Source: a virus. Taken from it: 55,525 bases of DNA. The notes under the pieces were generated by a model that saw only the letters and a list, made by a program, of their open reading frames with translations, searched no databases and was not told the origin of the DNA. The stretch is taken from IMG/VR virus record IMGVR_UViG_3300000116_000024, positions 1-55,525 of that record, one strand, 5' to 3'. Position numbers and translations under genes: made by a program. Below, one piece after another: positions 45,082 through 54,610 of this stretch (within the stretch, counting starts at the first letter, position 1; the number at the start of each line of letters is the position of its first letter).

Positions 45082-46638
45082 TTAGAATTGTGGAATCTCT
45101 TCGATCAACACAGTTCTTGATAAATCTTCAATGAAAACATCGCAACGATCTTTCATCCAGATTTCGTATCCTGGGAATTTATTAGCAGAGCTCATTCCTT
45201 GAGATTTTGCAAATCCTAAGTGATGACGAGTTCCATCAATATAACCCCAAGTCATAGAAGGTGCACCCTTCATACGTACCTCACGGATGTTGTTGATCAT
45301 TGAACCATCAGATTCAGGAGATACATCAAATACCATAAATACAGGAGTAGACTTCTTGTTTTGTCCAAATTCTAAGTTAGTTTGTGGTAAATCTAACTCT
45401 TTCAAGTGTACAAGTTCTACACGTCCAGTCTCACGAGTTACCATCGCATCAAATGCAAAGTTGTAAGTGATTGACTGTCCTTCTCCTTGTAGATATCTGT
45501 TTCCAGAATCTGCCATGAAAGTTAATCCAGAGTTCAATGCATCATCTTTTAAAGCTTGTTGGAATACATCGAATCCAGCTTCATTAGTATACATCTTAAC
45601 TCGTCTATCTTTAACATCCACTCGTCTGTAGAATAAATCTCCAAATACTGAACGTATTAAGTTAGCAGAAAATTCTCCACGGTTATATTGTACTAGGTTA
45701 CCGTTATTACGCATTCTGTGATATACACCAGCAGATGTACGCTTTAACTCTTGTCTAGAACCATTAGTCTTAACGGTACCAGGCTTAGCCCAGATCATAC
45801 GCTTAACTTTAAGTTCAATCATAGACTTACGCATCCAGAACTCAACGAAAGGTTCCCATTTAACATCATTACGAGTTAGTGGTAACTGATTACGTCTTTG
45901 TGGAGCATATACTAAGATATCCAAAGCTTGACCTGAATTGTCTCTCAACATTTTATCATCAGCCCATTCTGTAATTTTGTGCTCATAACCATATCCTGAA
46001 CCTAATGATTCAAACATTGTTATTTTCTCACCTAATCTAGGAAGACCTAATAAATCTTGATCAAATTCTCCAATTGCAGCATCAATCAATTCTAGCTCAA
46101 TACCTGGCTGTAAGAATGTAGATGACATAAAATCTACTGTTGGATTATCACTTACTAGTGTAACTGAATATAACCAACCAGCATTCCAAGGCTGTGGATC
46201 TTTTATCACATATAGACGTGGTCCATATTGACGTGTTCCTACAGAAATGATAGCGTTTTTAGAAAATTCATTTGTATCTAATACAATTTGAAATTCTTGA
46301 CCATCAATACCTGGCTTAGCTAGGTCAGATGTAGTTTCTGGAATATCAATGATTTTTGGAAATTTGTATGGTACAGCGATGTCCCATTTCCAAGAGTCAC
46401 TATTCGTATCAATAAAGTACGGTGTGCTCTTATTAATCATATCTAAGAAATCATTGCTATACAATGATGATTGAGTATACAGACTGATAATTTTCTTATC
46501 ATAATCTGCAGGCTCTGTTGAGTGGAAGCTTTCCAAGTGATTTGCATCTGTCAGTTTCCCCACAGCACGCTTATCCATGGACGCAACTCTCGCATAAGTA
46601 AAACCAGTTAATCCTGGTATAGTTTGAACGTTTGACAT
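45082..46638 (-). CDS. Major capsid protein (HK97 fold, crAss-like)
   Basis: 518 aa, close to the usual ~500 of crAss-like capsid proteins. The N-terminus (GFTYARVASMDKRAVGKL, then ESFHSTEPADYDKKI) and the segments SLGSGYGYEHKITEW and VRMKGAPSMTWGYIDGTRHH look like this family. It follows the portal and the acidic scaffold candidate, the normal order, and is followed by a noncoding hairpin region that may protect the abundant mRNA. No N-terminal protease-cleavage delta domain is obvious, and the separate acidic gene upstream likely supplies the scaffold. Forms the icosahedral head. The start at 46638 is preferred because it follows an A/T-rich leader typical of Bacteroidota genes. Confidence 0.8.
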   Translation of the reverse strand: MSNVQTIPGLTGFTYARVASMDKRAVGKLTDANHLESFHSTEPADYDKKIISLYTQSSLYSNDFLDMINKSTPYFIDTNSDSWKWDIAVPYKFPKIIDIPETTSDLAKPGIDGQEFQIVLDTNEFSKNAIISVGTRQYGPRLYVIKDPQPWNAGWLYSVTLVSDNPTVDFMSSTFLQPGIELELIDAAIGEFDQDLLGLPRLGEKITMFESLGSGYGYEHKITEWADDKMLRDNSGQALDILVYAPQRRNQLPLTRNDVKWEPFVEFWMRKSMIELKVKRMIWAKPGTVKTNGSRQELKRTSAGVYHRMRNNGNLVQYNRGEFSANLIRSVFGDLFYRRVDVKDRRVKMYTNEAGFDVFQQALKDDALNSGLTFMADSGNRYLQGEGQSITYNFAFDAMVTRETGRVELVHLKELDLPQTNLEFGQNKKSTPVFMVFDVSPESDGSMINNIREVRMKGAPSMTWGYIDGTRHHLGFAKSQGMSSANKFPGYEIWMKDRCDVFIEDLSRTVLIEEIPQF

Positions 46639-46671
46639 GTTATTCGTTTATTAATTATTAATTACTGATTA

Positions 46672-47949
46672 TTATAAAAACCACGATGGGGCTTTAGATC
46701 CTTTTTTTGTTGACTTGCTACTTTTATCTTTTGTAACTTGTCTTGCAACTTCCCCAAATAATACGTTTGTCTGTTTAGACGCACCTTTTCTTTGTATAGT
46801 AGCTAACGTAGGATCTTTTTCTAACATTTTCATCAAAAGTCCAACCTTTACTTTCATTTCGTGATTTTCAGGTCTTTTCATATCTAAAATAGCACGATCG
46901 AAGTCTGTAAGTGTTTCTCCAGCAGGAGTTTTCCACTTATCTACTAATAGGAAATCTTGTAGTTCGTTTGCTAATTTAGAATTGATTGGTATTCCATCAA
47001 ACTCTTTTTCTTTTACTTTGTCTGATAATATAGACTGAACATTAGATACATACTCGTTTCTAATTTGAGCTTTTTGTTCTTGAGCTTGTCCAGCTTCAGC
47101 TTGTAATTTTTCTAATTTTTTAGCTTCTTTTTTAACTAAAACTTTATGATGTCTTGTAGCAACAGTATCTAAATCACCGTAATTCTGCAATCTTTCAATT
47201 TCTTTACTTATGTCTTCTGATTCAAAACCTTGATCAGATAATGCTTGTTTCATTATTGATATTTGATTTCGCTCACTGCTTAGATCCATTTCTGAAAAAT
47301 TTACAACTTTATTGTAAGCTCCAAAATACTCTTTAGGATCTGCACCTTTTACAAAAATTGCATCAAATGCATTTTGGTAATCTTCTCCAAATTGACCAAT
47401 GAAATCTTGAACTAAATCAGATGCTCCTTTTTTCTTCTCAGCATTGAATCTTTCTAGAAACTCTTCTGGTGTACTAATAGAAACTTCTTCATCTTCTTCT
47501 TTATTAAATACTCCTAATTTAAATAGGTCATTTGATAAAGCAGTAAACTTATTACCACTATCGTCATCATCAGTTGCATCATCAGTTGCATCATCTAAAT
47601 CCTCACTCGCTTTCTTTAAAGCATCATTTGGAGGATCTACCTTAATATCATCATCATCATCATCATCTTCATCACTATCAGTTAAGAAGTCAGCGATTAA
47701 TGATTCTCCTGATTGTTTTTCTTCATCAGTTTTACCATCTACACTATTAGGAGGTGTGATATCTTTTCCTCTTGGAGGATTATCGTTTGTTTCTGCTTTT
47801 GGTGTATCTATTTCATTTACTATAGGTGTAACATCTTCAGGATTACCTGAAGCAGTTTCTGGAGCCATTAAATCATTCAACAGTTGAGCATCACCTGCCC
47901 CTGTTTCCATAGTATTTTGTATACCAAAAGGATTACTCTTGTCAGACAT
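46672..47949 (-). CDS. Head scaffolding protein candidate (425 aa, acidic)
   Basis: Lies between portal and MCP, where scaffolds are encoded. Very acidic: a run of Asp near residue 95 (SDEDDDDDDDIKV) and a DDATDDATDDDD repeat near 122. Its C-terminal half has helical charged sequence with coiled-coil character (HHKVLVKKEAKKLEKLQAEAG), and it ends in a Lys-rich tail (KDKSSKSTKKGSKAPSWFL). Acidic body, helices and basic C-terminus are the classic properties of phage scaffolds that bind capsid subunits through the C-terminus. No protease motif is visible. Sequence is low-complexity, so the call rests on position and composition. Confidence 0.6.
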   Translation of the reverse strand: MSDKSNPFGIQNTMETGAGDAQLLNDLMAPETASGNPEDVTPIVNEIDTPKAETNDNPPRGKDITPPNSVDGKTDEEKQSGESLIADFLTDSDEDDDDDDDIKVDPPNDALKKASEDLDDATDDATDDDDSGNKFTALSNDLFKLGVFNKEEDEEVSISTPEEFLERFNAEKKKGASDLVQDFIGQFGEDYQNAFDAIFVKGADPKEYFGAYNKVVNFSEMDLSSERNQISIMKQALSDQGFESEDISKEIERLQNYGDLDTVATRHHKVLVKKEAKKLEKLQAEAGQAQEQKAQIRNEYVSNVQSILSDKVKEKEFDGIPINSKLANELQDFLLVDKWKTPAGETLTDFDRAILDMKRPENHEMKVKVGLLMKMLEKDPTLATIQRKGASKQTNVLFGEVARQVTKDKSSKSTKKGSKAPSWFL

Positions 47950-48019
47950 ATGTAGTTATGTTTTATTAAAAATTGGTTTATTTGAATAAAATTAGAACAA
48001 CACTATGTATCTACAAAGG

Positions 48020-48043
48020 ATATTTTACTTATTTGTAAAATAT
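48020..48043. repeat. Perfect inverted repeat in portal-scaffold gap
   Basis: ATATTTTAC (48020-48028), a 6-nt TTATTT loop and GTAAAATAT (48035-48043) form a 9-bp AT-only-ended stem in the 136-bp gap before the scaffold gene. It could be an mRNA processing site or operator. No T-run marks it as a terminator. Confidence 0.45.
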
Positions 48044-48073
48044 TTATGCATAATATAGCATTAACTTTTTTGG

Positions 48074-48092
48074 TAACTAACTGGGTTAGTTA
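48074..48092 (+). terminator. Plus-strand-oriented hairpin at the portal 3' end
   Basis: TAACTAAC, loop TGG, GTTAGTTA is a perfect 8-bp stem followed by six T on the plus strand but by CC and A-run on the minus strand. It would stop rightward (antisense) rather than leftward transcription, and it overlaps the portal stop codon. Confidence 0.35.
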
Positions 48093-50668
48093 TTTTTTCT
48101 TCCCTTTGCGTTCATTTTAGCAACAGCTAAATCGTTTGCTTGGTTATCTCTAGCTAGTTTGATTTTCTCTCTTTCAATTTGTAATTTTTGTTGAGCTAAT
48201 CCGCTTTTAGAGTTTATATCAGCCATTTTACTATCATAGTTCTTTCGAGCTATAGTTTGCTGACTAGTTAATTTTTCTATCTCTAAAGAGTCTGGAGTAC
48301 CATTACTATTTTGATCAGACGATGCTCCACCTTCTTTAGACATTGCATTTATCATAGCAATCTCTTTCTTATTAATTCGATCAAGTTCATTGTTAAGATT
48401 ATCATTAGCAGTTTGCTGAGCAGTCATTTGTTGTGCTTGTTGCATTTGAGCTTCAGCTATTTTACCTTGTTGCTCCATTTGAGCTTGTTGTTGCTGTTGA
48501 GCTGCTTGTTGCTGTTGCAATTGCTGATCTCTTAAGTCCTTGAAAGTTTTCTTCATCTCTCTCATAGACTTAGTACTGTAAAGTTCAATGATATCATATA
48601 GACTTCCACCATTTTGAATAAGTGCTTGAGATAATTGTCTAAGCTCATTAAACATTTGTGTATCCTCTGGTCTATTTGTTGGAAATACTTTTAAATCACG
48701 AAGTTTTAATTCATTTCCATTAACTTGAACAAATGCAGATTCTCCTTCTGAAGTTATATAAGATAACGTAGATTCTGGTTTAGAGCTTTGTATTTTTAAA
48801 GATGCATCTATTATTGCTTGATACAACTGACCTGTTACATACTCGTGTGCAACAAATAGAGGCTCTGTTTGAGAGTAACTCTGTTGCATAGCAGTATTTG
48901 TACCTGTAGCTGTTTCTGATGCAGCTACGGAACCCATACGTTGTCTAGACATACCTATTAGTTCCCAACATTCTATCTTCATTTGTTGAGCTAAGTTGTA
49001 ACGAGATTGTATTTCCTGTGTACGTGTAAGATCTAAAGATGTAAATTGGTTAAATGAGCTTGGTGCTTTTAGATTCTCTGGACTATCATCAATAAATACA
49101 ACACCACGTTCTCTAGCTTCCATTTCCCACATATCTAATGCATCTTGTGCATCACCATCTTTAGGAACTGGTATATGTCTAAGTGACATCAATTGCACCT
49201 TACCAACTTCTTTCTCTAGAAGCTTATATAATTGGTTCATACAAACATTATATATAGTTTGGAAAGGTTTCATTAAATCAACTAATGATCTTGCTTCTGT
49301 ATTTTTTACTTCATAAGTAGTTCCAATGATAGGACAGTAATCTAGTAATGTATAAGGTTTTACGTGGTATATGTCTGGACCAATTTTAGTTCCTTGGTAC
49401 CATTGATTAACCCATCCCCATTCTAAAGATATCTGTGTAGGCATGTTTCCTGACTTATAATCCTCAGTAACTAAAGCTGATTGTTCGTTACCCATTTCAT
49501 CTTCATAAATAAGCTTACCGATTTTTCTTTTAGATATCCAGTAGCTTCTTACAACTACATATTTATATCCAAATGAAGATACATTACTTGTAAGTCCTAA
49601 GAAATCACGAAGACCATCGTTGTTCTCCTTCATTTCACTTTCTATAATCATTCGTGTCTGTAACACTAATGGATCATATGTATCATAAATTACAGAGTCT
49701 TGTCCAGGTGTAACATCAGGATTTCCAAGATTAGATTCTCTTACATTAATTAGACCATAGTCTTGTAATGAACTTCTTAAGTGATCTATCTCAGTTTTAG
49801 TTAAGTCTGGAAAAGCTTCTATTATTTCTGATATTTCCATAACCTCCACAGTACCAGCAGCATATGCTCCTCTACTTCTACCTGAAGGATCTGAAATATA
49901 TTTTTTATCTGGTGTAGTAAGAAACCAAGTATTTTTTGGATTAGCCACTTCTACATTAAATCCTGTTTTAGAATTATCTTCATAGATATGATAAAACTCT
50001 CTTGCAGATATAAGTAAATCTCTAAATGCATCTTCACTTTGTTCTTTTAAATGAAAGTCTGCTTTGTTACAAGTAAGTGTATGGTTTGCCCACTTTTCTG
50101 CAACAGATGTATATGAATCAAGCTCTTCTTGAACTTGTTGCATCGTAATTTTTTCAACATCTTCCATTTCAAGTTCTTCACCAGACATAGCTGCTTTTGC
50201 CATAACTTGTTGCTTAACCTGATTGATTACGTAAGCTTTTAGTGTATCAGTTTTAAACTGTAACTCTTGAGCTTTGCTGTCATCATCAAAAGCTTTTACT
50301 CTATAAGAGTCAGGTCTTTTACTTATCTCACCAACAAGTTCGTTAACTGGTGTAGTGATAATTGAATAATGTTTTACATATCCAGGAAGACCTAAGTCTT
50401 TTTCTAGCATATCTGTGAAACTCTTAACCTCAGGCTCATCTATAGCAAAGTCTTCTCTTCTTAGAATACCTTTCATTAAGTCATAGTTAGGTACAAAAGT
50501 ATCTCTATTCTTAATGTATTCTGCATAAGCTTTATTAGAAAAATAGTCCATGGTATTTTTTACCCAACTATCATCTTTCTTTTGCTTTATTGTTTTAAAC
50601 TGATCAGGAAAAATGTTTAAATAAGCATATCTAATGTTTTCCTCTTTTGTATATCTAATAATGGCCAT
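48086..50668 (-). CDS. Portal protein (P22-type, crAss-like)
   Basis: 860 aa with the start MAIIRYTKEENIRYAYLNIF. The sequence then shows the long helices of P22-like portals, such as KAYAEYIKNRDTFVPNYDLM and LVDLMKPFQTIYNVCMNQLY (roughly residues 465-485), plus a GMSRQRMGSVAASETATG segment near 565-585 that fits the crown/wing region. The C-terminal ~150 residues are Gln-rich coiled coil (QQLQQQQAAQQQQQAQ near 712), corresponding to the barrel inside the capsid. The ATG overlaps the end of TerL, so packaging motor subunits are co-translated. It forms the dodecameric DNA channel at one vertex. The order TerL-portal-scaffold-MCP supports the call. Confidence 0.85.
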   Translation of the reverse strand: MAIIRYTKEENIRYAYLNIFPDQFKTIKQKKDDSWVKNTMDYFSNKAYAEYIKNRDTFVPNYDLMKGILRREDFAIDEPEVKSFTDMLEKDLGLPGYVKHYSIITTPVNELVGEISKRPDSYRVKAFDDDSKAQELQFKTDTLKAYVINQVKQQVMAKAAMSGEELEMEDVEKITMQQVQEELDSYTSVAEKWANHTLTCNKADFHLKEQSEDAFRDLLISAREFYHIYEDNSKTGFNVEVANPKNTWFLTTPDKKYISDPSGRSRGAYAAGTVEVMEISEIIEAFPDLTKTEIDHLRSSLQDYGLINVRESNLGNPDVTPGQDSVIYDTYDPLVLQTRMIIESEMKENNDGLRDFLGLTSNVSSFGYKYVVVRSYWISKRKIGKLIYEDEMGNEQSALVTEDYKSGNMPTQISLEWGWVNQWYQGTKIGPDIYHVKPYTLLDYCPIIGTTYEVKNTEARSLVDLMKPFQTIYNVCMNQLYKLLEKEVGKVQLMSLRHIPVPKDGDAQDALDMWEMEARERGVVFIDDSPENLKAPSSFNQFTSLDLTRTQEIQSRYNLAQQMKIECWELIGMSRQRMGSVAASETATGTNTAMQQSYSQTEPLFVAHEYVTGQLYQAIIDASLKIQSSKPESTLSYITSEGESAFVQVNGNELKLRDLKVFPTNRPEDTQMFNELRQLSQALIQNGGSLYDIIELYSTKSMREMKKTFKDLRDQQLQQQQAAQQQQQAQMEQQGKIAEAQMQQAQQMTAQQTANDNLNNELDRINKKEIAMINAMSKEGGASSDQNSNGTPDSLEIEKLTSQQTIARKNYDSKMADINSKSGLAQQKLQIEREKIKLARDNQANDLAVAKMNAKGRKNN

Positions 50669-52686
50669 TATGAGAATATTTTATGTTTAGAGCTGCTAAA
50701 TACACCTCTAGATTTTGTAAATAATTTGTTTTTTTTGTTCTTATGCATAGCTGTTAATCTAACATCGTCCTGTGCTCCTACCTTTCCAATAATTGGATCT
50801 AGTTTCATAGCAAGTCCTATAGCTAACTCAGCTGCAATAATTCTATCAAAGTTACCTGTTTCATTATACTGAATCATTTCTTCTAGTAATAATGGATCAA
50901 GTATTTTAGCCATACCTTTAGTACTAGATATAACCTCACCATCTTCGTTAACTTCAGAAGCTACAATTTCTTCTGAATACTTTTTAAGACATCCATGTAG
51001 GAAGTCTCTAATTTTTTCTGATGATCTGTGTATACCAAAGTCACGTCTTACAGTAGTATTTGGTACAATTTCTTTTAACCAATCTGGTTGTCTTTCTAAA
51101 TATTGACTATCTCCTTTAGCAATCATGTGATCAATAAAAGATATCTCATCATTCTCACACAATGTTCTTGCGTTAAAGTATTTAATAAGGTAACGAGCTT
51201 GGTTCTCCCAAGTTTCTTTCTTATCAGGACGTGCACAGTAACTTGCTACAAACATGTCCTGATATTTTTCACCAGCTATAGCATGCATCCTTTTATATAT
51301 GTATACAGAACCTAATGAACTACTGTATGCAGATTTACCTTGTCTATATGGATCCACTCCAGCCACATATAAGCCATATGGTGGGTTTTCTATAGGGAAT
51401 TCATATATTACTATAGGAGCATCTTTTAAGTCTGTATGCTTTAACGGAAAGTTGCTTATAGGCATCTTATCTGTAAACTCATGTTTCACTCCTTCTCCAT
51501 CATCAAATAGTATAACAGGTGTGCCTGTTCTTTCTCCTTGTAATAGTCTAGTTTTTTGACGCTTTGCAGCTTCTAAGTCAAATATGTTTGTATCTTCATT
51601 TAAGAATATGTCATCCACATCTTGTGGGTAATACATCTTTTCTTTTAGATAAGCTAATCTATCTCCAGCCTTTTTTAACCTTTCCAGGTTATCATTTGTA
51701 ATCTTATCAGCCTTTTTCTTATTAGATACCATCATAGGTATGTCATGTAAGGGAGAACCTTTTGGTTTATCTAAAAATGTGCCAAGACTACTGTCTTCTT
51801 TTGCTTCCATTCTATACTCATGGCCAATAAACAACCCATGAATACGTTTATCATCTTTAGCATTGTTATATGTAAGAAAGTTAAAGTTATCTACATCAAA
51901 CATTAAGGACTTTGCATCCATAAACTTCTTCATATCCCCACCTGTACCTGTAAGTATAGGACTACAACCCCAACCAAATGGTGTTGTGAATCCTGGAATA
52001 GCTGCCTGTAAACCTCTTAAGAAGTTACCTTTACCTATCTCATCAATGATTAATCTTCTAGGCTTTGTACCTGCAATAGCCTCTTCATTGTTACCATCAT
52101 CTAAGTTACGAATAAGTATCTGTGAGAATGGCATTCTTTCACCAGCTCTAGTTTTAATACCTAATGTAACCTGATTCTTCCAGTTATCTTCTACTCTTTG
52201 CCACCTCCAAGCTTTAGGTAAGAAGTTTAATCCTTTATCAATCTTATCTGTAATAAGTTTTATATCAGGAGAGTTTAATCCTGCAATAACGTTTTGTGAA
52301 TTCTCATCAAACGTAGCTCCTTGTGCAATATAACTTGCTTCAATAACAGACTTTGCTAAACGTCTAATTCCTAGTATAACTAGTCCTTTCTTTTCTTTCT
52401 GTGCTCTGTCTATCTCATTAGTTACAAGCCACTCATTATCTCTTAGTAATGGATTTGCATACTTCTGGTTAATTCTACCATATTCATCAAGTATATCTAC
52501 CTCTGTATGCCAAGCATTTAAATGCCAGTATAAGAAAGGATTAATATAAGTACCATCCATCATACAACCGTTCATACTAAGCTCTTTATGAAAATTAAAG
52601 AACTCTGTGTACTCTTCAGAATCCTCATCTGGGACTCTTTTCTGGTTAATGAACCATTCGTTGTAACTTATATTATGTAGTTTCAT
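50668..52686 (-). CDS. terL: Terminase large subunit (ATPase + nuclease)
   Basis: 672 aa. The ATPase domain has a variant Walker A LGIRRLAKS at residues 105-113 and Walker B LIIDEIG with D215-E216 (catalytic Glu). The nuclease domain shows the three acidic positions of the RNase H-like fold: D445 in VAGVDPYRQG, E511 in LCENDE, and D614 in GNFDRIIAAE. The enzyme drives DNA into the head and cuts it at headful or pac sites. The C-terminus is basic (KNKKNKLFTKSR) and may contact the portal. It starts immediately after the small-subunit candidate and its end touches the portal start. Length is usual for crAss-like TerL. Confidence 0.92.
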   Translation of the reverse strand: MKLHNISYNEWFINQKRVPDEDSEEYTEFFNFHKELSMNGCMMDGTYINPFLYWHLNAWHTEVDILDEYGRINQKYANPLLRDNEWLVTNEIDRAQKEKKGLVILGIRRLAKSVIEASYIAQGATFDENSQNVIAGLNSPDIKLITDKIDKGLNFLPKAWRWQRVEDNWKNQVTLGIKTRAGERMPFSQILIRNLDDGNNEEAIAGTKPRRLIIDEIGKGNFLRGLQAAIPGFTTPFGWGCSPILTGTGGDMKKFMDAKSLMFDVDNFNFLTYNNAKDDKRIHGLFIGHEYRMEAKEDSSLGTFLDKPKGSPLHDIPMMVSNKKKADKITNDNLERLKKAGDRLAYLKEKMYYPQDVDDIFLNEDTNIFDLEAAKRQKTRLLQGERTGTPVILFDDGEGVKHEFTDKMPISNFPLKHTDLKDAPIVIYEFPIENPPYGLYVAGVDPYRQGKSAYSSSLGSVYIYKRMHAIAGEKYQDMFVASYCARPDKKETWENQARYLIKYFNARTLCENDEISFIDHMIAKGDSQYLERQPDWLKEIVPNTTVRRDFGIHRSSEKIRDFLHGCLKKYSEEIVASEVNEDGEVISSTKGMAKILDPLLLEEMIQYNETGNFDRIIAAELAIGLAMKLDPIIGKVGAQDDVRLTAMHKNKKNKLFTKSRGVFSSSKHKIFS

Positions 52687-53019
52687 TTACTTTCTGCTAT
52701 CAGCAAAAGCTTTTGCCATTTGACCTAATTCTTGACCACCTCTTGTCTCAAGCTTCTTTTTCTCTTCCTTCTCACGTAGCTTATTTACTTGGTCTAACAA
52801 TGCTAAGTAATTCTTCATCATATCTTGAAGGTATTTACCTTGTTGTTCAACTGTTGCTACAACTGAAGGAACTGCTCCAGATTTAGTTTCTTTATAAGTG
52901 ATTCTATCCTTAAGTTCATGTAAAGGATTGTCTTCAATATACTTTTGCCAGTTGCTTATTTGACTTTCAGCCCAATCAAGCTCTGCGTTAATGTATGTAG
53001 TTTTCTTTGCTGTTGCCAT
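52687..53019 (-). CDS. Terminase small subunit candidate (110 aa)
   Basis: A short helical protein with a C-terminal charged coiled coil (LDQVNKLREKEEKKKLETRG) directly upstream of TerL, its stop adjacent to the TerL ATG. Small terminase subunits are often encoded here and oligomerise through helices. There is no recognisable HTH, so DNA recognition may be supplied by the HTH or IHF-like proteins a little upstream. Small subunits of crAss-like phages are poorly known, so this is a positional guess. Confidence 0.4.
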   Translation of the reverse strand: MATAKKTTYINAELDWAESQISNWQKYIEDNPLHELKDRITYKETKSGAVPSVVATVEQQGKYLQDMMKNYLALLDQVNKLREKEEKKKLETRGGQELGQMAKAFADSRK

Positions 53020-53022
53020 ATG

Positions 53023-53292
53023 TTAATCTTCGTATTCATCAAAGGCTATGTTATAGAGGTTCTTTCCATCCATAAGTATACTTTCTATGTCATCTTCCTG
53101 ATGTGGAATATCCATATCTAAACTAGCTTGATAATTGATTAAGTTGTTATGTAGTTCTTTATCTGAGGTTGCCCATAGGTCATTCATGTTTTTTGAATCT
53201 ATAGCTGTAGCTATATGCTTACCTAGGGATATATCTGGATGTGATGTTTTTAACTCAGTTAATATAGTTATAATTTTTTTGTAAAATTTCAT
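53023..53292 (-). CDS. 89-aa acidic protein, unknown
   Basis: Begins MKFYKKIITILTELKTSHPD and becomes acidic toward the end (EDDIESILMDGKN...FDEYED). It is predicted soluble and helical. It lies between the 96-aa gene (4-nt overlap) and the terminase small-subunit candidate, so a packaging or late regulatory role is possible; nothing in the sequence is diagnostic. Confidence 0.55.
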   Translation of the reverse strand: MKFYKKIITILTELKTSHPDISLGKHIATAIDSKNMNDLWATSDKELHNNLINYQASLDMDIPHQEDDIESILMDGKNLYNIAFDEYED

Positions 53293-53579
53293 ATTAGATC
53301 ATTTATATCTTCATCAGTTAGTTTTTTACTTATCTCAATTTGAGGAAGGAAATCTGATATACCTTCTTGATCCTGTTCTAATTCTAATTCTACTTCTGGT
53401 GGGGTGGAATAATACTCAGGTCTAATTGTCACCTTTATTCTATCACTCTCACCTTTAATCTCGTTTTCTTCTCCTTCTATGTCAATGAAATCCACACCAT
53501 CTTCAAACAAATCTGCTAGTATTTGCATCATTGCTGTTATTGGTATTTTAGTAAGTTTTAGAGTTCTTTTTTTCGACAT
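53289..53579 (-). CDS. 96-aa acidic protein, unknown
   Basis: A basic start (MSKKRTLKLTKIP) followed by a strongly acidic body (EDGVDFIDIEGEENEIKGES and ELELEQDQEG). The start overlaps the preceding zinc-ribbon gene by 32 nt and the stop overlaps the 89-aa gene. Part of the small packaging-region operon; no domain recognised. An acidic DNA-mimic or protein-interaction role is conceivable but unsupported. Confidence 0.5.
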   Translation of the reverse strand: MSKKRTLKLTKIPITAMMQILADLFEDGVDFIDIEGEENEIKGESDRIKVTIRPEYYSTPPEVELELEQDQEGISDFLPQIEISKKLTDEDINDLI

Positions 53580-53859
53580 TCTCTTTTAGTTTTGTCTCTT
53601 CTTCAGATGACATTTCTGCTTTCCATTTGCCTGTAGGGCATTCGCAAGATAAGCATTTTGTTTTTGCTGACAGTGTACAACCACAATTTACACAATGTGC
53701 ATCTGGTCTAACTGACTTGTAATTTTTTGAATGAAACTTACAACTCTCACAAATAGATGTCCTTTCAGTAGATACTTTTTCTATCTCCTTTTTAAGGTGT
53801 GCTGGGGGTATTAAATTATTCCTCCAACCTTCTACTATTTGTCCAAATTTAGTCTTCAT
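53548..53859 (-). CDS. 103-aa zinc-ribbon protein
   Basis: Eight Cys at 37, 40, 56, 59, 61, 69, 72 and 74 form CESC, CVNCGC and CLSCEC groups, enough for two zinc sites in a rubredoxin/zinc-ribbon type fold. The N-terminus is amphipathic and basic (GWRNNLIPPAHLKKEIEKV), and the end is Lys/Glu-rich. Similar small zinc ribbons accompany terminase regions in several phage groups. It may assist DNA binding or the late-gene switch. Start overlaps the HU/IHF-like gene by 11 nt. Confidence 0.65.
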   Translation of the reverse strand: MKTKFGQIVEGWRNNLIPPAHLKKEIEKVSTERTSICESCKFHSKNYKSVRPDAHCVNCGCTLSAKTKCLSCECPTGKWKAEMSSEEETKLKENVEKKNSKTY

Positions 53860-54199
53860 TATTTAACTTTGACTTTAACGAATTAATTGTTAGCGTTAAT
53901 GTACTAATTTTATTCTTAATCCAAGCCTCTTTTTTAGTTTGTTCTATTCCTTCAGCAACATCTTTTTCATAACCCTCTTTAAACCTTTGAAGCTTTACTA
54001 ATCTCTGATTAGCTTTTCTTACATTAAAGGTGAATTTACCAAAGCCACTTATCTCAACAGTATTGTTGTTTTTCAAAGCATCATTTGCACCATTAAACTG
54101 ATGCATCACTACTTGGTTAATTACCTTTTCCGAGATAATCTTATCCCTCGATATCTGCTTGACTATCTTCTCTGATAGCGTCAACTTCTTTGACCTCAT
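53849..54199 (-). CDS. 116-aa HU/IHF-like DNA-binding protein
   Basis: Residues 7-40 form the helical dimerisation part (LTLSEKIVKQISRDKIISEK), and TVEISGFGKFTFNVRKANQR at 47-66 carries the G-F-G-K-F core and start of the beta arm typical of HU/IHF. The C-terminal 45 residues are helical and charged. It begins inside the preceding gene (59-nt overlap), and the helical start is needed for the fold, so this long overlap seems real. Probably pairs with the 161-aa copy at 34389-34874 to bend phage DNA in packaging, late transcription or replication. Confidence 0.7.
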   Translation of the reverse strand: MRSKKLTLSEKIVKQISRDKIISEKVINQVVMHQFNGANDALKNNNTVEISGFGKFTFNVRKANQRLVKLQRFKEGYEKDVAEGIEQTKKEAWIKNKISTLTLTINSLKSKLNNED

Positions 54200-54545
54200 G
54201 TGTAAGCTTGATTACTAAATTTAAATTTTTTTTGAAATCCAATACAATCACTGGATTCACTTCTATCTTTCCATCGTTCTTTAAGAAGATGAATTGCTTC
54301 TTTAACTTAGATACAATATTATTAATAGTAGCTGTTGTTGTATTATACCTTTCACAGAACTCTGTTCTATGGTTAGCATATGATATACTTCCTTTAACTG
54401 CTGTAAAGGCAACAAGCTCTATTTCCCTTTTAGTAAGGTGCAAATTGTTTATTGCAGATAGTATGCTATAATACTTTTCTGCCAACGCATACTCATTAAC
54501 TTGAGTGCTCTGTAGTTGTTGTACTATTTGTGTTGGTTGTTTCAT
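54141..54545 (-). CDS. 134-aa helix-turn-helix protein, first gene of the late array
   Basis: Residues 36-83 (LHLTKREIELVAFTAVKGSI, then TEFCERYNTTTATINNIVSKLKK) read like a winged or LuxR-type HTH with a recognition helix near 68-81, followed by a basic segment and a short beta part. It is the first gene downstream of the late promoter candidate at 54611-54638, a natural place for an autoregulator of the late operon or a terminase-associated DNA-binding protein. Call is by HTH look and position. Confidence 0.55.
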   Translation of the reverse strand: MKQPTQIVQQLQSTQVNEYALAEKYYSILSAINNLHLTKREIELVAFTAVKGSISYANHRTEFCERYNTTTATINNIVSKLKKQFIFLKNDGKIEVNPVIVLDFKKNLNLVIKLTHEVKEVDAIREDSQADIEG

Positions 54546-54610
54546 ATTTAGTTATTGTTTGTTTTTCCTTACCTAGGAATGTGAACAATCATGACTAGCC
54601 CACCCACCCC

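Noticed and set aside
47444-47887. 147-aa Ser-rich plus-strand frame
   Set aside because: Antisense shadow of the Asp-rich scaffold candidate (Asp codons read as Ser-type codons on the other strand).
47985-48025. Promoter before the scaffold gene (TATCCTTTG)
   Set aside because: One extra base in the -7 box and no TTG at a fitting distance; not convincing.
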